Part shown: piece after piece, positions 1-8,702 of the stretch
Layout of the letters: every line of letters begins with the position of its first letter
Position numbering within the stretch: position 1 is the stretch's first letter
Assembly: GCF_003148825.1 (NCBI RefSeq)
Contig: NZ_QGGZ01000009.1
Span: 124,001-188,000, forward strand
Direction: 5' to 3'
DNA: 64,000 nt
Source: Streptomyces sp. CG 926
Lineage (GTDB): Bacteria > Actinomycetota > Actinomycetes > Streptomycetales > Streptomycetaceae
The notes under the pieces: generated by a model
What the model was told of the DNA's origin: nothing
The model's input: only the letters and a program-made list of their open reading frames with translations
The model's database searches: none
Translations under genes and position numbers: made by a program

Positions 1-444
1 GCCGACCCCCACGACCCGCTTCACGAAGTCGGTGTCGGACGGCTCGGCCAGCCCGAGTGCCGAGGCCGCGCCGTGCAGCACCGTGCCGACCGGGTTGCCG
101 TCGGGGCGTTCGCGTACGAAGGAGCCCGTGCCGTCGAAGACCACCACGTCCCCGCGGCGCGGCTGTTCGCCGAACCGGTACGCCAGCTTGTTGACCAGTA
201 CCCGGTCCCCGACCTGGAGCGTCGGCTCCATCGAGCGGCTCGGGATCAGGAAGGGCTGCACCACGAAATTGCTGAACAGCAACAGGAAGACGGTGCAGAG
301 CACACCGAGCACCCCGGCGCGGCGCCAGGTCAGGGGTCGCCCACCGGCCGTTCGGCCTCGCCGGGGGAACGCAAAACGCGGCCGCCCGTCCCCCTGTTCG
401 GGGGACGAGTGGCCGCGCTGCTTGTGAGGTGCTTCGGTGTCCAT
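1..444 (-). CDS. lepB: Signal peptidase I (partial, C-terminus beyond window)
   Basis: Type I signal peptidase, which cleaves Sec and Tat signal peptides on the outer face of the membrane. The 148 visible residues run from an ATG at 444 to the window edge. A charged N-terminus is followed by one membrane segment near residues 44-65. The catalytic serine lies in SRSMEP (Ser71) and the general-base lysine in DFVKRVVGVG (Lys142), the normal box B and box D arrangement. Streptomyces carries several sip paralogues in tandem downstream of rplS, and this copy is adjacent to rplS on the same strand with a 44-base gap. The remaining substrate-binding region lies outside the window, so completeness cannot be judged. 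Confidence 0.93.
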   Translation of the reverse strand, partial: MDTEAPHKQRGHSSPEQGDGRPRFAFPRRGRTAGGRPLTWRRAGVLGVLCTVFLLLFSNFVVQPFLIPSRSMEPTLQVGDRVLVNKLAYRFGEQPRRGDVVVFDGTGSFVRERPDGNPVGTVLHGAASALGLAEPSDTDFVKRVVGVG

Positions 445-488
445 CAAGGGCGAGCCTATCCGGCCGCCTCCGGACTCCGGGAGTTACC

Positions 489-839
489 TCAGCGGTCGCG
501 CTTCTCCTTGATCTTCGCGGCCTTGCCGCGGAGCTCACGGAGGTAGTACAGCTTGGCGCGGCGAACGTCACCGCGGGTGACGAGCTCGATCTTCTCGAAG
601 ATCGGGGAGTGGACCGGGAAGGTACGCTCCACGCCGACGCTGAAGGAGACCTTGCGCACGGTGAAGGTCTCGGAGACACCGGCACCCTGGCGGCGGATGA
701 CTACGCCCTTGAACTGCTGGATACGGGAGCGGTTGCCCTCGATCACGCGGACGTGCACGTTGATCGTGTCACCCGGGCGGAAGGCCGGGACGTCCGAGCG
801 GAGCGTGGCGGCGTTGACGCCGTCGAGCAGGTGAGACAT
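489..839 (-). CDS. rplS: 50S ribosomal protein L19
   Basis: Large-subunit protein L19, which sits at the 30S-50S interface. The frame stays open to an ATG at 863, but the family starts at MSHLLDGVN, so the ATG at 839 was chosen; this gives 116 residues, the usual Streptomyces length. The conserved core is visible in PGDTINVHVRVIEGNRSRIQ and the Arg/Lys-rich C-terminus. It follows trmD on the same strand with a 133-base gap, so it may have its own promoter as well as operon read-through. It closes the rpsP-KH-rimM-trmD-rplS translation group seen throughout bacteria. Confidence 0.96.
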   Translation of the reverse strand: MSHLLDGVNAATLRSDVPAFRPGDTINVHVRVIEGNRSRIQQFKGVVIRRQGAGVSETFTVRKVSFSVGVERTFPVHSPIFEKIELVTRGDVRRAKLYYLRELRGKAAKIKEKRDR

Positions 840-972
840 GTTCTTCGTCTGCTTTCTTCGCATGACGCCACAGGTCGCCGATGCGGGTTTCCGTAGAGAA
901 TTCGGGAGCTGCGGGACCCGGCGGACGACGGTCCCCCTGTGGCAGGGGCGCCCGCGAGCACACAGCAGCCGC

Positions 973-1794
973 CTATTCTTCCACGGCCTCGGCCCTGCGC
1001 CAAAATCGGCCGTCCGCGGACGGCTGCCAGCCCAGGACGGAGAGGATCTCCCGGTCCTTCTTGTCGAAGCCGGCGGCCTCGCAGCGCTCGATCAGGTCGG
1101 GGCGGTTCTGCGCGGTCCGGCGGAAGGCCTCGTCCCGGCGCCAGCGGGCGATCTTCCCGTGGTGCCCGCTGAGCAGCACCTCGGGGATGTCCCGGCCACG
1201 CCACACCGGGGGCTTGGTGTAGACGGGCCCCTCCAGGAGGTTCGCCATCTCGCCCGGCGCGAAGGAGTCGTCGCGGTGCGACTCGGCATTGCCCAGCACC
1301 CCGGGCAGCAGCCGGGCCACGGCCTCGGTGACCACCAGTACGGCGGCCTCGCCGCCCGCCAGCACGTAGTCGCCGATGGAGACCTCGTACACCGGCATCC
1401 GCGTGGCGTACTCGTCCATGACCCGGCGGTCGATGCCCTCGTACCGGGCCGGGGTGAAGATCAGCCAGGGCCGCTCGGAGAGCTCGACGGCCAGTTCCTG
1501 GGTGAAGGGCCGGCCGCTGGGGGTGGGGACGACCATGACGGGGCCGTGCGCGCCCGCCTCGTAGCCGTCGGCCAGCGCGGAGTCCAGGGCCTCGCCCCAC
1601 GGCTCGGTCTTCATGACCATGCCGGGACCGCCGCCGTACGGGGTGTCGTCCACCGTGTTGTGCCGGTCGTACGTCCACTCCCGCAGGTCGTGCACGTGTA
1701 CGTCGAGCTGCCCGCGGGCGCGGGCCTTGCCGACGAGGGAGACGTTCAACGGCTCCAGGTACTCGGGGAAGATCGTGACGACGTCCAGACGCAT
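973..1794 (-). CDS. trmD: tRNA (guanine-N1)-methyltransferase
   Basis: SpoU/TrmD-superfamily methyltransferase that makes m1G37 next to the anticodon and so prevents +1 frameshifting. The N-terminus MRLDVVTIFPEYLEPLNVSL and the deep trefoil-knot SAM-binding stretches (DDTPYGGGPGMVMK, RYEGIDRRV, SIGDYVLAGGEAAVLV) are typical. The length of 273 residues is normal. The start ATG shares one base with the rimM stop codon (TGATG), so the two are probably translationally coupled. It is followed by rplS. Confidence 0.96.
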   Translation of the reverse strand: MRLDVVTIFPEYLEPLNVSLVGKARARGQLDVHVHDLREWTYDRHNTVDDTPYGGGPGMVMKTEPWGEALDSALADGYEAGAHGPVMVVPTPSGRPFTQELAVELSERPWLIFTPARYEGIDRRVMDEYATRMPVYEVSIGDYVLAGGEAAVLVVTEAVARLLPGVLGNAESHRDDSFAPGEMANLLEGPVYTKPPVWRGRDIPEVLLSGHHGKIARWRRDEAFRRTAQNRPDLIERCEAAGFDKKDREILSVLGWQPSADGRFWRRAEAVEE

Positions 1795-2390
1795 CAGGCG
1801 TCGCCCTCGGAGTCCGTGGCGTCCTTGGCGTCGCCGGACGCCGCGGCGTCCTCGTCCCGGGCGGAGACGACGACGGCGTCACGCTCGTCGATCAGACCCG
1901 GCGGCGGGGTGATGACGCACCGCTGCTCCTCCAGGTCGATCTCGGCGACGATGTCCTCCACGAAGGGGATCATCACCTCGGTGCCGTCCGGCCGCTCGAC
2001 GATGAAGAGGTCCTGCGAGGGCAGGTGGGAGATCTCGGTGATCCGGCCGATCTCGGTGCCGTCCTCCAGCACCACGTCCAGGTCCATCAGCTGGTGGTCG
2101 TAGTACTCGTCGGGCTCCTCCGGGAGCTCCGTCGGGTCCACCTCGGCGATCAGGAGGATGTTGCGCAGCGCCTCGGCCCCGGTGCGGTCCTTGACGCCCG
2201 CGAAGCGGAGCAGCAGCCGTCCGCTGTGCACGCGGCCGGTCTCGATCGTCAGCGGTCCCGCCGTCGCGGGCTCCGTCTTGAGCACGGCGCCGGGACTCAG
2301 TCGCAGCTCCGGCTCGTCGGTGCGCACCTCGACGGTGACCTCACCCTTGATGCCGTGGGCGCGGCCGATCCGCGCGACTACCAACTCCAC
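1794..2390 (-). CDS. rimM: 16S rRNA processing protein RimM
   Basis: Assembly factor for the 30S head that binds S19 and helps mature 16S rRNA. The N-terminal RimM barrel begins MELVVARIGRAHGIKGEVTV, and the C-terminal PRC barrel contains EEPDEYYDHQLMDLDV. The last 25 or so residues are an acidic Asp/Ala-rich tail not required in the family. It has 198 residues. An AAGGGAAG ribosome binding site precedes the ATG at 2390. It overlaps trmD by one base. A strong hairpin separates it from the upstream KH gene, so it may have an independent promoter or partial read-through control. Confidence 0.95.
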   Translation of the reverse strand: MELVVARIGRAHGIKGEVTVEVRTDEPELRLSPGAVLKTEPATAGPLTIETGRVHSGRLLLRFAGVKDRTGAEALRNILLIAEVDPTELPEEPDEYYDHQLMDLDVVLEDGTEIGRITEISHLPSQDLFIVERPDGTEVMIPFVEDIVAEIDLEEQRCVITPPPGLIDERDAVVVSARDEDAAASGDAKDATDSEGDA

Positions 2391-2470
2391 TGTGCTCTTC
2401 CCTTACTGCGGCGTGGTTGCTCACATCGATGGTCGCTCCTGCCCGGGGGCAGAACCCAGGGGCAGAAACA

Positions 2471-2513
2471 GCACGGGCCGGGGCGGGCAACCAACGCCCT
2501 CCCCGGCCCGTGC
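2471..2513 (-). terminator. Strong hairpin between KH gene and rimM
   Basis: The arms GCACGGGCCGGGG (2471-2483) and CCCCGGCCCGTGC (2501-2513) form a perfect 13-bp GC stem with a 17-base loop. It lies within an otherwise co-directional ribosomal operon, so on the minus strand it could act as a partial terminator or RNA-processing site. No T-run follows, which is usual for Streptomyces terminators. Confidence 0.6.
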
Positions 2514-2529
2514 CGGTGAATCAAACTGC

Positions 2530-2769
2530 TCAGCGGACCTGGTCCACGTCGACGAGGTCGACGCGGATCCCCCGGCCGCCGATGGCGCCCACGACGGTAC
2601 GCAGGGCACGTGCGGTGCGGCCGTTACGGCCGATCACCTTGCCGAGGTCATCCGGGTGGACCCGGACCTCGAGCACCTGCCCGCGGCGCAGGTTGCGCGA
2701 GGCGACCTGCACTTCGTCGGGGTTGTCCACAATGCCCTTCACGAGGTGCTCAAGAGCCTCCTCGAGCAT
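2530..2769 (-). CDS. Small KH-domain RNA-binding protein (KhpA-like)
   Basis: A single KH domain of 79 residues. The GxxG loop is visible in DLGKVIGRNGRTARALRTVV, the RNA-contacting element of type II KH domains. Proteins of this kind (KhpA in Gram-positive bacteria) bind RNA broadly and are coded between rpsP and rimM in many actinobacteria and firmicutes. The gene starts two bases after the rpsP stop, which indicates coupled translation. The position supports a ribosome- or RNA-related role; the exact targets are not evident. Confidence 0.93.
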   Translation of the reverse strand: MLEEALEHLVKGIVDNPDEVQVASRNLRRGQVLEVRVHPDDLGKVIGRNGRTARALRTVVGAIGGRGIRVDLVDVDQVR

Positions 2770-2771
2770 GC

Positions 2772-3212
2772 TCAGGCCTCGGTCGACTCGGCGGTGGCCT
2801 CAGCCTCGTCCGCCTTCTTGTCGGCCTTCTTCGCCTTCTGCGTGATGGCCTCGCCCTTGCCCTCGCCGATGCCCTCGAGGGCCTTGGCGAACTCGTCGAA
2901 GGAGCGACGCTTGCTCTCCTTCGTCGCCGGCTGCAGGAGCGGCGCGGGGGCGGGGAGACCCTTGTGGGCCTGCCAGTCACCGGTCAGCTTCAGGATGGCG
3001 AGCACAGCCTCGGTGGGCTGGGCGCCGACGGACAGCCAGTACTGCGCACGCTCGGCGTTGACCTCGATGCGCGACGGGTTGTAGGTCGGGTGGTAGATAC
3101 CGATCTCTTCGATCGCGCGACCGTCCCGGCGGGTGCGGGCGTCGGCGACGACGATGCGGTAGTGCGGCTGGCGAATCTTGCCGAGGCGCTTGAGCTTGAT
3201 CTTGACTGCCAC
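2772..3212 (-). CDS. rpsP: 30S ribosomal protein S16
   Basis: Small-subunit protein S16. The family N-terminus AVKIKLKRLGKIRQPHYRIV follows a GTG at 3212, preceded by an AGGAG ribosome binding site about eight bases upstream; the same frame is open further upstream but that stretch is not conserved. Length is 146 residues. Residues 1-85 are the S16 core. The C-terminal extension, rich in Ala, Lys and Glu, is longer than in E. coli but common in Streptomyces. First gene of the rpsP-KH-rimM-trmD-rplS run. Confidence 0.96.
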   Translation of the reverse strand: MAVKIKLKRLGKIRQPHYRIVVADARTRRDGRAIEEIGIYHPTYNPSRIEVNAERAQYWLSVGAQPTEAVLAILKLTGDWQAHKGLPAPAPLLQPATKESKRRSFDEFAKALEGIGEGKGEAITQKAKKADKKADEAEATAESTEA

Positions 3213-3512
3213 TGGAGTGGTGTCTCCTGAACTTGACGTGGTTGGGCACATGAGATGCCACGTGGGGTTGCGGTACTCGGGTGCCCGATGGACGCGTCAG
3301 CCGGAGGAGAGAGGGGTCCTATGCGACTGTCGAGTACAGCTAGCCATTGTGCCATACGCCTGTGGCGCGCTCGGCCGGGCGGGTAGGACCCGGGCTCACC
3401 CAGGAAGGCGGGCGGGGTCCCCGCGCGTGCGCCGCGGCCGCCCCGGTGGGGGCGACGGCCCGGCGCCCGGTTCGCCGCGGGGCGGTGGCCCCGGCGGCGA
3501 CGGGGAAGGCGG
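3213..3512. other. Intergenic region upstream of rpsP
   Basis: About 300 bases without a convincing gene. The rpsP ribosome binding site is at its left end and the rpsP promoter probably lies around 3300-3370, where the base composition drops (TGGCACAATGGCTAGCTGTA on the minus strand). The stretch 3370-3512 is very GC-rich, and short reading frames there look like chance products of composition. Confidence 0.5.
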
Positions 3513-4109
3513 TCAGGAGGCCGCCGCGATGGCCACGTCGGGGATCCGGAAGGGCTTCATGCAGCCGCCGCACACGATCGGCGCCTGGGCCAGCACGGAG
3601 GGGACGACCCGGACGTTGCGCCCGCAGTCGCAGACCGCCTTGACGCGCACGCCGCCGCCGGAGGAACCGTGCCGGGCGGCCGGTCCGCGGAAGCTGCGCT
3701 TGGTGTCGGCCGTGGTCGCGGCCGTGTGTGCCTTCAGCGCGCGCTGCAGCCGCTCGATGGTGGGCCGGTAGCGCCGCTTCGCCTCCGGATTGAGCGTGAC
3801 CAGGGAGAAGCCGCTGCTCGCGTGTGGCTCCTCGGCGTGGTCCAGCCCCATTTCCTCGGCGATCGCGAGGAATCTACGGTTGTGGTAGCGGCCGGCGCGC
3901 GAGGTGTCACGGACACCGCGGGCGGCGGCGATGCCGTGGACTGCCTCGTGCAGCAGTCGCTCGAAGGAGAGCTCGGCGCCGCAGGCGGACGAGGACTCTC
4001 CGATCAGGGACTCGGGCGCGGCAAGGTCAGGCAGCTCGGGGTGGTACCGCTGAATATCGGCCCACGCCTGCGCCAGCTCTGCGGCGAGAACAGGTGGTGT
4101 CGTGCTCAC
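3513..4109 (-). CDS. SprT-like zinc metalloprotein with C-terminal zinc ribbon
   Basis: A protein of about 198 residues carrying a zincin motif, HEAVHGIAAARG, followed by a further His in GRYHNRRFLAIAEEMGL, the layout of SprT/Wss1-type metallopeptidase domains. The C-terminus has paired cysteines (CDCGRNVRV and CGGCMKPF), a probable zinc ribbon. I chose the GTG at 4109 (MSTTPPVLAAELAQAW) because the helix before the active site starts there. The frame extends to an ATG at 4172 without a ribosome binding site. No function has been proven for this actinobacterial family as far as I know. It lies between proS and rpsP, all on the minus strand. Confidence 0.8.
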   Translation of the reverse strand: MSTTPPVLAAELAQAWADIQRYHPELPDLAAPESLIGESSSACGAELSFERLLHEAVHGIAAARGVRDTSRAGRYHNRRFLAIAEEMGLDHAEEPHASSGFSLVTLNPEAKRRYRPTIERLQRALKAHTAATTADTKRSFRGPAARHGSSGGGVRVKAVCDCGRNVRVVPSVLAQAPIVCGGCMKPFRIPDVAIAAAS

Positions 4110-4290
4110 GTCGTGACAACGAGCCGAGGTGCCCGGGTGTTCCGATTCCGGGCCATTCCAAATTTTTTGCACGTACCAGTCAGTTCACACTCATGCGTCC
4201 CGACGAGGACGGGTGCGCCGATCTCAGGAGGAGTCGGTACGTAACGTCGACCAAGTCGACCAGGTGGAGCCGGGCGGCCGATATGAACCG

Positions 4291-4324
4291 GCCCCGGCGC
4301 GCGGCACGAGCCGCACGCCGGGGC
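4291..4324 (-). terminator. Terminator-like hairpin downstream of proS
   Basis: GCCCCGGCG (4291-4299) pairs with CGCCGGGGC (4316-4324). An inner CGGC/GCCG pairing gives a compact stem with an ACGA loop. It starts 21 bases beyond the proS stop on the minus strand. Confidence 0.55.
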
Positions 4325-4344
4325 ACCCGAGCCGGTGGGCCCGA

Positions 4345-5757
4345 TCAGTACGAACGCGCGACGATCGCGAGCGTACCGGGGGCGTCGTCCGCCTCCGGGA
4401 CCGACCCGTCCTCGGCGATCAGGCAGCGCACGGAGACGGCCTGCTCGGCCAGCTTCGCCTCGCCCTCGGGACCGAGGTCCGCCCACGGGATCCGCGCCCA
4501 GCCACCGGCGATGGCGGCCTCGGCGGCCTCCCCGATGGTCACGACGTCGGACGTACGGGCCAGCCGGCGCTCGCGGGACTCGCGCAGCAGCTGCGCCTGG
4601 TCCTCGTCCAGCACCTTGGGCAGCAGGTCGGCGAGGGCGTCGATCTGCACGGGGGTCTTGCCGCCCGGGATCCGGCGGGCCAGCATCGCGGTGCCGGCCT
4701 CCAGGTCGCGGGGGCCGATCTCGATGCGGACCGGTACGCCCTTGAGCTCCCAGTCCACGGCGCGGCGGCCGAAGGGGGTGTCGACGCGGTCGTCGACCTG
4801 CACCCGCAGGCCGGCGGCCTTCAGCTGGGCGCCCAGCTCGCGGACCTTGGCCACGGCCTCGTCGCCCTTGATCGCCATGACGACCACCTGGACGTGCGCG
4901 AGGCGCGGCGGAACCCGCAGGCCGTTGTCGTCGCCGTGGGACATGATCAGGCCACCGACCATGCGGGTCGAGACGCCCCACGAGGTCTGCCAGACAAGCT
5001 CCTGCTTGCCTTCCTTCGACAGGTACTGGGTGTTGAAGGCCTTGGCGAAGTTGGTGCCGAGCTCGTGGCTCGTACCCAGCTGCAGGGCCTTGCCGTCGCC
5101 CATCATGCCCTCGAGGGTGAGGGTGTTGATGGCGCCGGCGAAGCGCTCCTTGGCGGTCTTGCGGCCGAGCACGACGTCGATGCCGAGCACGTTCGTCATG
5201 AAGTCGCCGTAGACGTCCGTGTGGATGCGGGCGGCGTAGTCGCGGGCGTCCTCGTAGGTGGCGTGGGCGGTGTGGCCCTCCTGCCAGAGGAACTCGCTCG
5301 TACGGAGGAACACGCGCGGGCGCATCTCCCAGCGGACCACGTTGGCCCACTGGTTGATCAGCAGGGGCAGGTCGCGGTAGCTCTGGACCCACTTGGAGAA
5401 GTAGTCGTTGATGATCGTCTCGGAGGTGGGCCGGACGACGACCGGCTCTTCCAGCTCCTTGCCGCCGCCGTGCGTGACGACCGCGAGCTCGGGGGCGAAG
5501 CCCTCGACGTGCTCGGCTTCCTTCGTCAGGTACGACTGCGGGATGAACAGCGGGAAGTACGCGTTCTGGGCGCCCGCGTCCTTGATGCGCGCGTCCATCT
5601 CCTGCTGCATCCGCTCCCACAGGCCGTAGCCGTACGGTCGGATGACCATGGTGCCTCGGACCGGACCGTTGTCGGCCAGCTCGGCCTTGTTGATCAGATC
5701 CTGGTACCAGCGGGGGAAATCCTCCGCCTGCGGGGTGAGAACGGGTGCCTTTGCCAT
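4345..5757 (-). CDS. proS: Prolyl-tRNA synthetase (short type)
   Basis: Class II aminoacyl-tRNA synthetase that charges tRNA-Pro. Motif 2/3 elements are visible: VVRPTSETIINDYF, RTSEFLWQEGHTAHA and the C-terminal anticodon-binding domain with VDDRVDTPFGRRAVDWELKG. The length of 470 residues matches the short ProS lacking the editing insertion; the C-terminus ends in Tyr, as in the archaeal/eukaryote-like form. Start at the ATG 5757 (MAKAPVLTPQAEDFPRWYQD); sequence upstream in the same frame is not family-like. Monocistronic in appearance, with its own terminator downstream. Confidence 0.95.
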   Translation of the reverse strand: MAKAPVLTPQAEDFPRWYQDLINKAELADNGPVRGTMVIRPYGYGLWERMQQEMDARIKDAGAQNAYFPLFIPQSYLTKEAEHVEGFAPELAVVTHGGGKELEEPVVVRPTSETIINDYFSKWVQSYRDLPLLINQWANVVRWEMRPRVFLRTSEFLWQEGHTAHATYEDARDYAARIHTDVYGDFMTNVLGIDVVLGRKTAKERFAGAINTLTLEGMMGDGKALQLGTSHELGTNFAKAFNTQYLSKEGKQELVWQTSWGVSTRMVGGLIMSHGDDNGLRVPPRLAHVQVVVMAIKGDEAVAKVRELGAQLKAAGLRVQVDDRVDTPFGRRAVDWELKGVPVRIEIGPRDLEAGTAMLARRIPGGKTPVQIDALADLLPKVLDEDQAQLLRESRERRLARTSDVVTIGEAAEAAIAGGWARIPWADLGPEGEAKLAEQAVSVRCLIAEDGSVPEADDAPGTLAIVARSY

Positions 5758-5888
5758 GCCGCGAATCGTACGGCGCCCGGCACACGATGCGTGAATCGGG
5801 TGCCGCGCTCCTCTGGACGCGGGGGCGAATGGGGAGTTCTCTGGCAACGGGGGCAAGGGGGCGAGACGGAATCAGGAGCGCTCTTTCG

Positions 5889-6620
5889 ATGACACCGACG
5901 CCGACGGCGACGCTCGTCGCCCGGGACTGGGCGGAAATCCAGGAACGGATGCTGGTACCGCTGTACGAGGCGGTCTACGACCGGTTGGAGGTCGGGCCGG
6001 GAGACCGGCTGCTCGGCCTGGACTGCGGGGCCGGCCTGGCCCTGCTGCTGGCGGCCGGGCGGGGAGCCGTGGCCACCGGCGTGGAGGCGGATCCGGCCCG
6101 GCGGGCCCTGGCCCGTGAGCGGCTGCTGGAGGTCTTGGCGTCCCCGCCGGGACCGCCGCCACCGCCGCGTCCGTACGACGCCCTGTTCGCCTTCTCCCCC
6201 GCCCCCGAGGCGCTGGCCGCGGCCCTGCCCGCGGTCCGCCGCGGTGGGGCGGTGGTGCTGGCCGACTGGGGCCCGGCGGAGCGCTGCACGGTGCCTTCGG
6301 TGCTCGGCGGCGGACCCGCGCCGCGGGACCTGGACGCGCTGGTGGAGCGGGCCGGGCTCCGACCGGACGGTTCCGGGCGGGTGTTCTGCCCGTTCGGGTA
6401 CGCGGACGTGGACAGCGCGGTGCGCGGATTGCTGTCGACCGGGCTCTACCCCGCTGCGGGCACCGGCTCCACCGGGGCGGCCGGCGCCGCGCCTTTCGAG
6501 CCGGTCGATTCCGTGCTGGCGGAGAAGGAGCTGGCCGAGGCGCTTCACCCGTTCGAGCGACCGGACGGCGCCGTGTGGCTGCCGAACATCTTCCGGTACG
6601 TGATCGCCCGGACGGACTGA
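5889..6620 (+). CDS. SAM-dependent methyltransferase-like protein
   Basis: A 243-residue protein with a class I methyltransferase fold: motif I is LLGLDCGAGLALLLAAGRG and motif II follows as VEADPARRALARERL. The start ATG at 5889 has CAGGAG about twelve bases upstream. A short Pro-rich linker interrupts the fold near residue 85, and the domain is small. The substrate cannot be told from sequence. It is the only plus-strand gene between proS and ftsH and faces ftsH convergently with a 16-base gap. Confidence 0.8.
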   Translation: MTPTPTATLVARDWAEIQERMLVPLYEAVYDRLEVGPGDRLLGLDCGAGLALLLAAGRGAVATGVEADPARRALARERLLEVLASPPGPPPPPRPYDALFAFSPAPEALAAALPAVRRGGAVVLADWGPAERCTVPSVLGGGPAPRDLDALVERAGLRPDGSGRVFCPFGYADVDSAVRGLLSTGLYPAAGTGSTGAAGAAPFEPVDSVLAEKELAEALHPFERPDGAVWLPNIFRYVIARTD

Positions 6621-6636
6621 CGGTCGCCGCCGGTCC

Positions 6637-8574
6637 TCAGTCGGTGCCGTGCCCCTTCGTCAGCCGCGCGATGCCGGCGGCGGCGTAGGCGGCCGGTTCG
6701 TCCAAGGTCTCGTTGGCGAGGAGGGCCTGCGCGAGGGCGTCCAGCTGAGGCCGGTGATCGCGCAGCAGGCGGCAGGCCTCCAGGTAGCACTCGTCCACGA
6801 TGCGTCGCATCTCGTGGTCGACCGCGTCGAGGGTGGCGGGGGCGGCGGAGAGTCCGTAGGGGCCCTGTCCGTCGGAGGGGATCGCGGTGAGGCGGCCGAT
6901 CCGTTCGCTCATGCCCCAGCGGCCGACCATGCCGCGGACGATGTTGGTCACCTGCTCCAGGTCGTTCTCGGCGCCGGTGGTGATGACGTCGTAGACGACG
7001 TGCTCCGCCGCCATGCCGCCGAGCGCGCCGATGATGCGGCCGCGCAGGTACGGCTCGGTGTAGGCGTACCGGTCCGCGTCCGGGGTCGAGAGGGTGACGC
7101 CCAGCGCGCGGCCGCGCGGCACGATCGTGATCTTGCGTACCGGGTCGGCGCCCGGCTGGAGCATGCCCAGCAGGGCGTGGCCGCTCTCGTGGTAGGCGGT
7201 GCGGCGGCGCTCCTCCTCCGGCATGACCAGGGGGCGCTCGGCGCCCAGTTGGACCTTCTCCAGGGCGTCCGACAGGTCCGCCCGGGTCACCTGCGTCTGC
7301 CGGCGTTTGACGGCCAGCAGCGCGGCCTCGTTCGCGAGGTTGGCCAGGTCCGCTCCGGTCATCCCGGGGGTGGTGCGGGCCACGTGTCCCAGGTCGACGC
7401 CCTCGGCGAGCGGGATCTCGCGGGTGTGGATGCGCAGGATGGCCTCGCGGCCGATCCGGTCGGGCGGGGAGACGACCACCATGCGGTCGAACCGGCCGGG
7501 GCGGGTGAGCGCCGGGTCCAGCACGTCGGCGCGGTTGGTGGCCGCGAGGACGATCACGCCCTCCGAGCCGGAGAAGCCGTCCATCTCGGTGAGGATCTGG
7601 TTGAGGGTCTGTTCGCGTTCGTCGTGGCCGCCCATGGCGTTGCCGCCGCCGCGGGCCCGCCCGATGGTGTCGATCTCGTCGATGAAGATGATGGCGGGGG
7701 CCACCTTGCGAGCCTCGGCGAACAGTTCGCGCACCCGGGAGGCGCCGACCCCGACGATCATCTCGATGAACTCGGAGGCGGACGCGGAGAAGAAGGGCAC
7801 CCCGGCCTCGCCCGCGACCGCCCGCGCCAGCAGGGTCTTGCCGGTGCCGGGTGGACCGGAGAGCAGTACTCCGCCGGGCATCCGGGCGCCCATCTTCCGG
7901 TACTCCTGCGGATTCTTGAGGAAGTCGACGACGTCGTTGAGCTCCCCCTCGACCTCGTCGATCCCCGCCACGTCCTCGAAGGTGGTGCGGCGGGACCCCG
8001 TCTCCAGCTCCACCGGCTTGGGCGGGGCCTTGCGACCCAGCGCCCCCATGCCGCCCGCCCCGGAGCCCATCCGGCGGGCGATGACCACCCACAGGAGGAC
8101 CAGCAGCAGCATCGGGGCGAGGGAGAGCAGCAGGTTGGCGAGGAAGCTGCGCTGTACGACGACCGGGGAGGCGGTGACGGTGACGTTCTGCTTGGTGAGC
8201 TCGGCCCACAGCGCGTCGTCGGCGAAGGCCGGTCGCTGGGTGACGAATTGGGTGTAGTCGCCCTTGTCGCCGTCGGGCAGCGGCTGCTTCGCCTTGAGCT
8301 CGCCCTGGATGGCGTCGCCCTTGGAGTAGATCTTCGAGACGTTGCCGGCGGCGACCTGCTTGCTGAACTCGGTGTACGAGATCGTCGGCCCGTCCCCCTC
8401 GTTGAAGAAGGAGAGCACCAGGTTGGCCAGCAGGTAGACGATCAGCGCGGTGAGGATCAGCCCCCGCCAGCCGCCGGGCATCCGCCGCTTCGGCGGAGCG
8501 GCGGGCGGTGCGCCTTCCGAGCGCCACGGCGTGTCGGCCCTGTCGCGGGGAGGTACGGGGGTGGGGCTGGGCAC
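6637..8574 (-). CDS. ftsH: ATP-dependent membrane zinc protease FtsH
   Basis: AAA+ membrane protease that extracts and degrades membrane and cytosolic proteins. From the GTG at 8574, which has a near-perfect AGAAGGAGG site upstream, it is 645 residues. Membrane segments lie at about 37-56 and 147-167 flanking an extracytoplasmic domain. Walker A is GPPGTGKT (240-247), Walker B IIFIDE (296-301), and the zinc site HESGH (462-466). It is a little short at the C-terminus. Streptomyces usually has a second ftsH elsewhere near folE/hpt; this is the copy next to ffh, and both proteins act on membrane-protein traffic. Confidence 0.94.
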   Translation of the reverse strand: MPSPTPVPPRDRADTPWRSEGAPPAAPPKRRMPGGWRGLILTALIVYLLANLVLSFFNEGDGPTISYTEFSKQVAAGNVSKIYSKGDAIQGELKAKQPLPDGDKGDYTQFVTQRPAFADDALWAELTKQNVTVTASPVVVQRSFLANLLLSLAPMLLLVLLWVVIARRMGSGAGGMGALGRKAPPKPVELETGSRRTTFEDVAGIDEVEGELNDVVDFLKNPQEYRKMGARMPGGVLLSGPPGTGKTLLARAVAGEAGVPFFSASASEFIEMIVGVGASRVRELFAEARKVAPAIIFIDEIDTIGRARGGGNAMGGHDEREQTLNQILTEMDGFSGSEGVIVLAATNRADVLDPALTRPGRFDRMVVVSPPDRIGREAILRIHTREIPLAEGVDLGHVARTTPGMTGADLANLANEAALLAVKRRQTQVTRADLSDALEKVQLGAERPLVMPEEERRRTAYHESGHALLGMLQPGADPVRKITIVPRGRALGVTLSTPDADRYAYTEPYLRGRIIGALGGMAAEHVVYDVITTGAENDLEQVTNIVRGMVGRWGMSERIGRLTAIPSDGQGPYGLSAAPATLDAVDHEMRRIVDECYLEACRLLRDHRPQLDALAQALLANETLDEPAAYAAAGIARLTKGHGTD

Positions 8575-8648
8575 GGGGCGCCTCCTTCTGCCATCCTCCC
8601 GGCCGACCATAAGGGATGAATCGGACGCCCGCTCCAGCAGAAAGCAGC

Positions 8649-8680
8649 GGGCCCCGACCGTGCGAACACGGCCGGGGCCC
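8649..8680 (-). terminator. ffh terminator hairpin
   Basis: GGGCCCCGACCGTG, loop CGAA, then CACGGCCGGGGCCC: a 14-bp stem with a single mismatch, 22 bases beyond the ffh stop on the minus strand and before the ftsH start. Confidence 0.8.
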
Positions 8681-8702
8681 TCCTCACCCACCTGCGCGGG
8701 TG

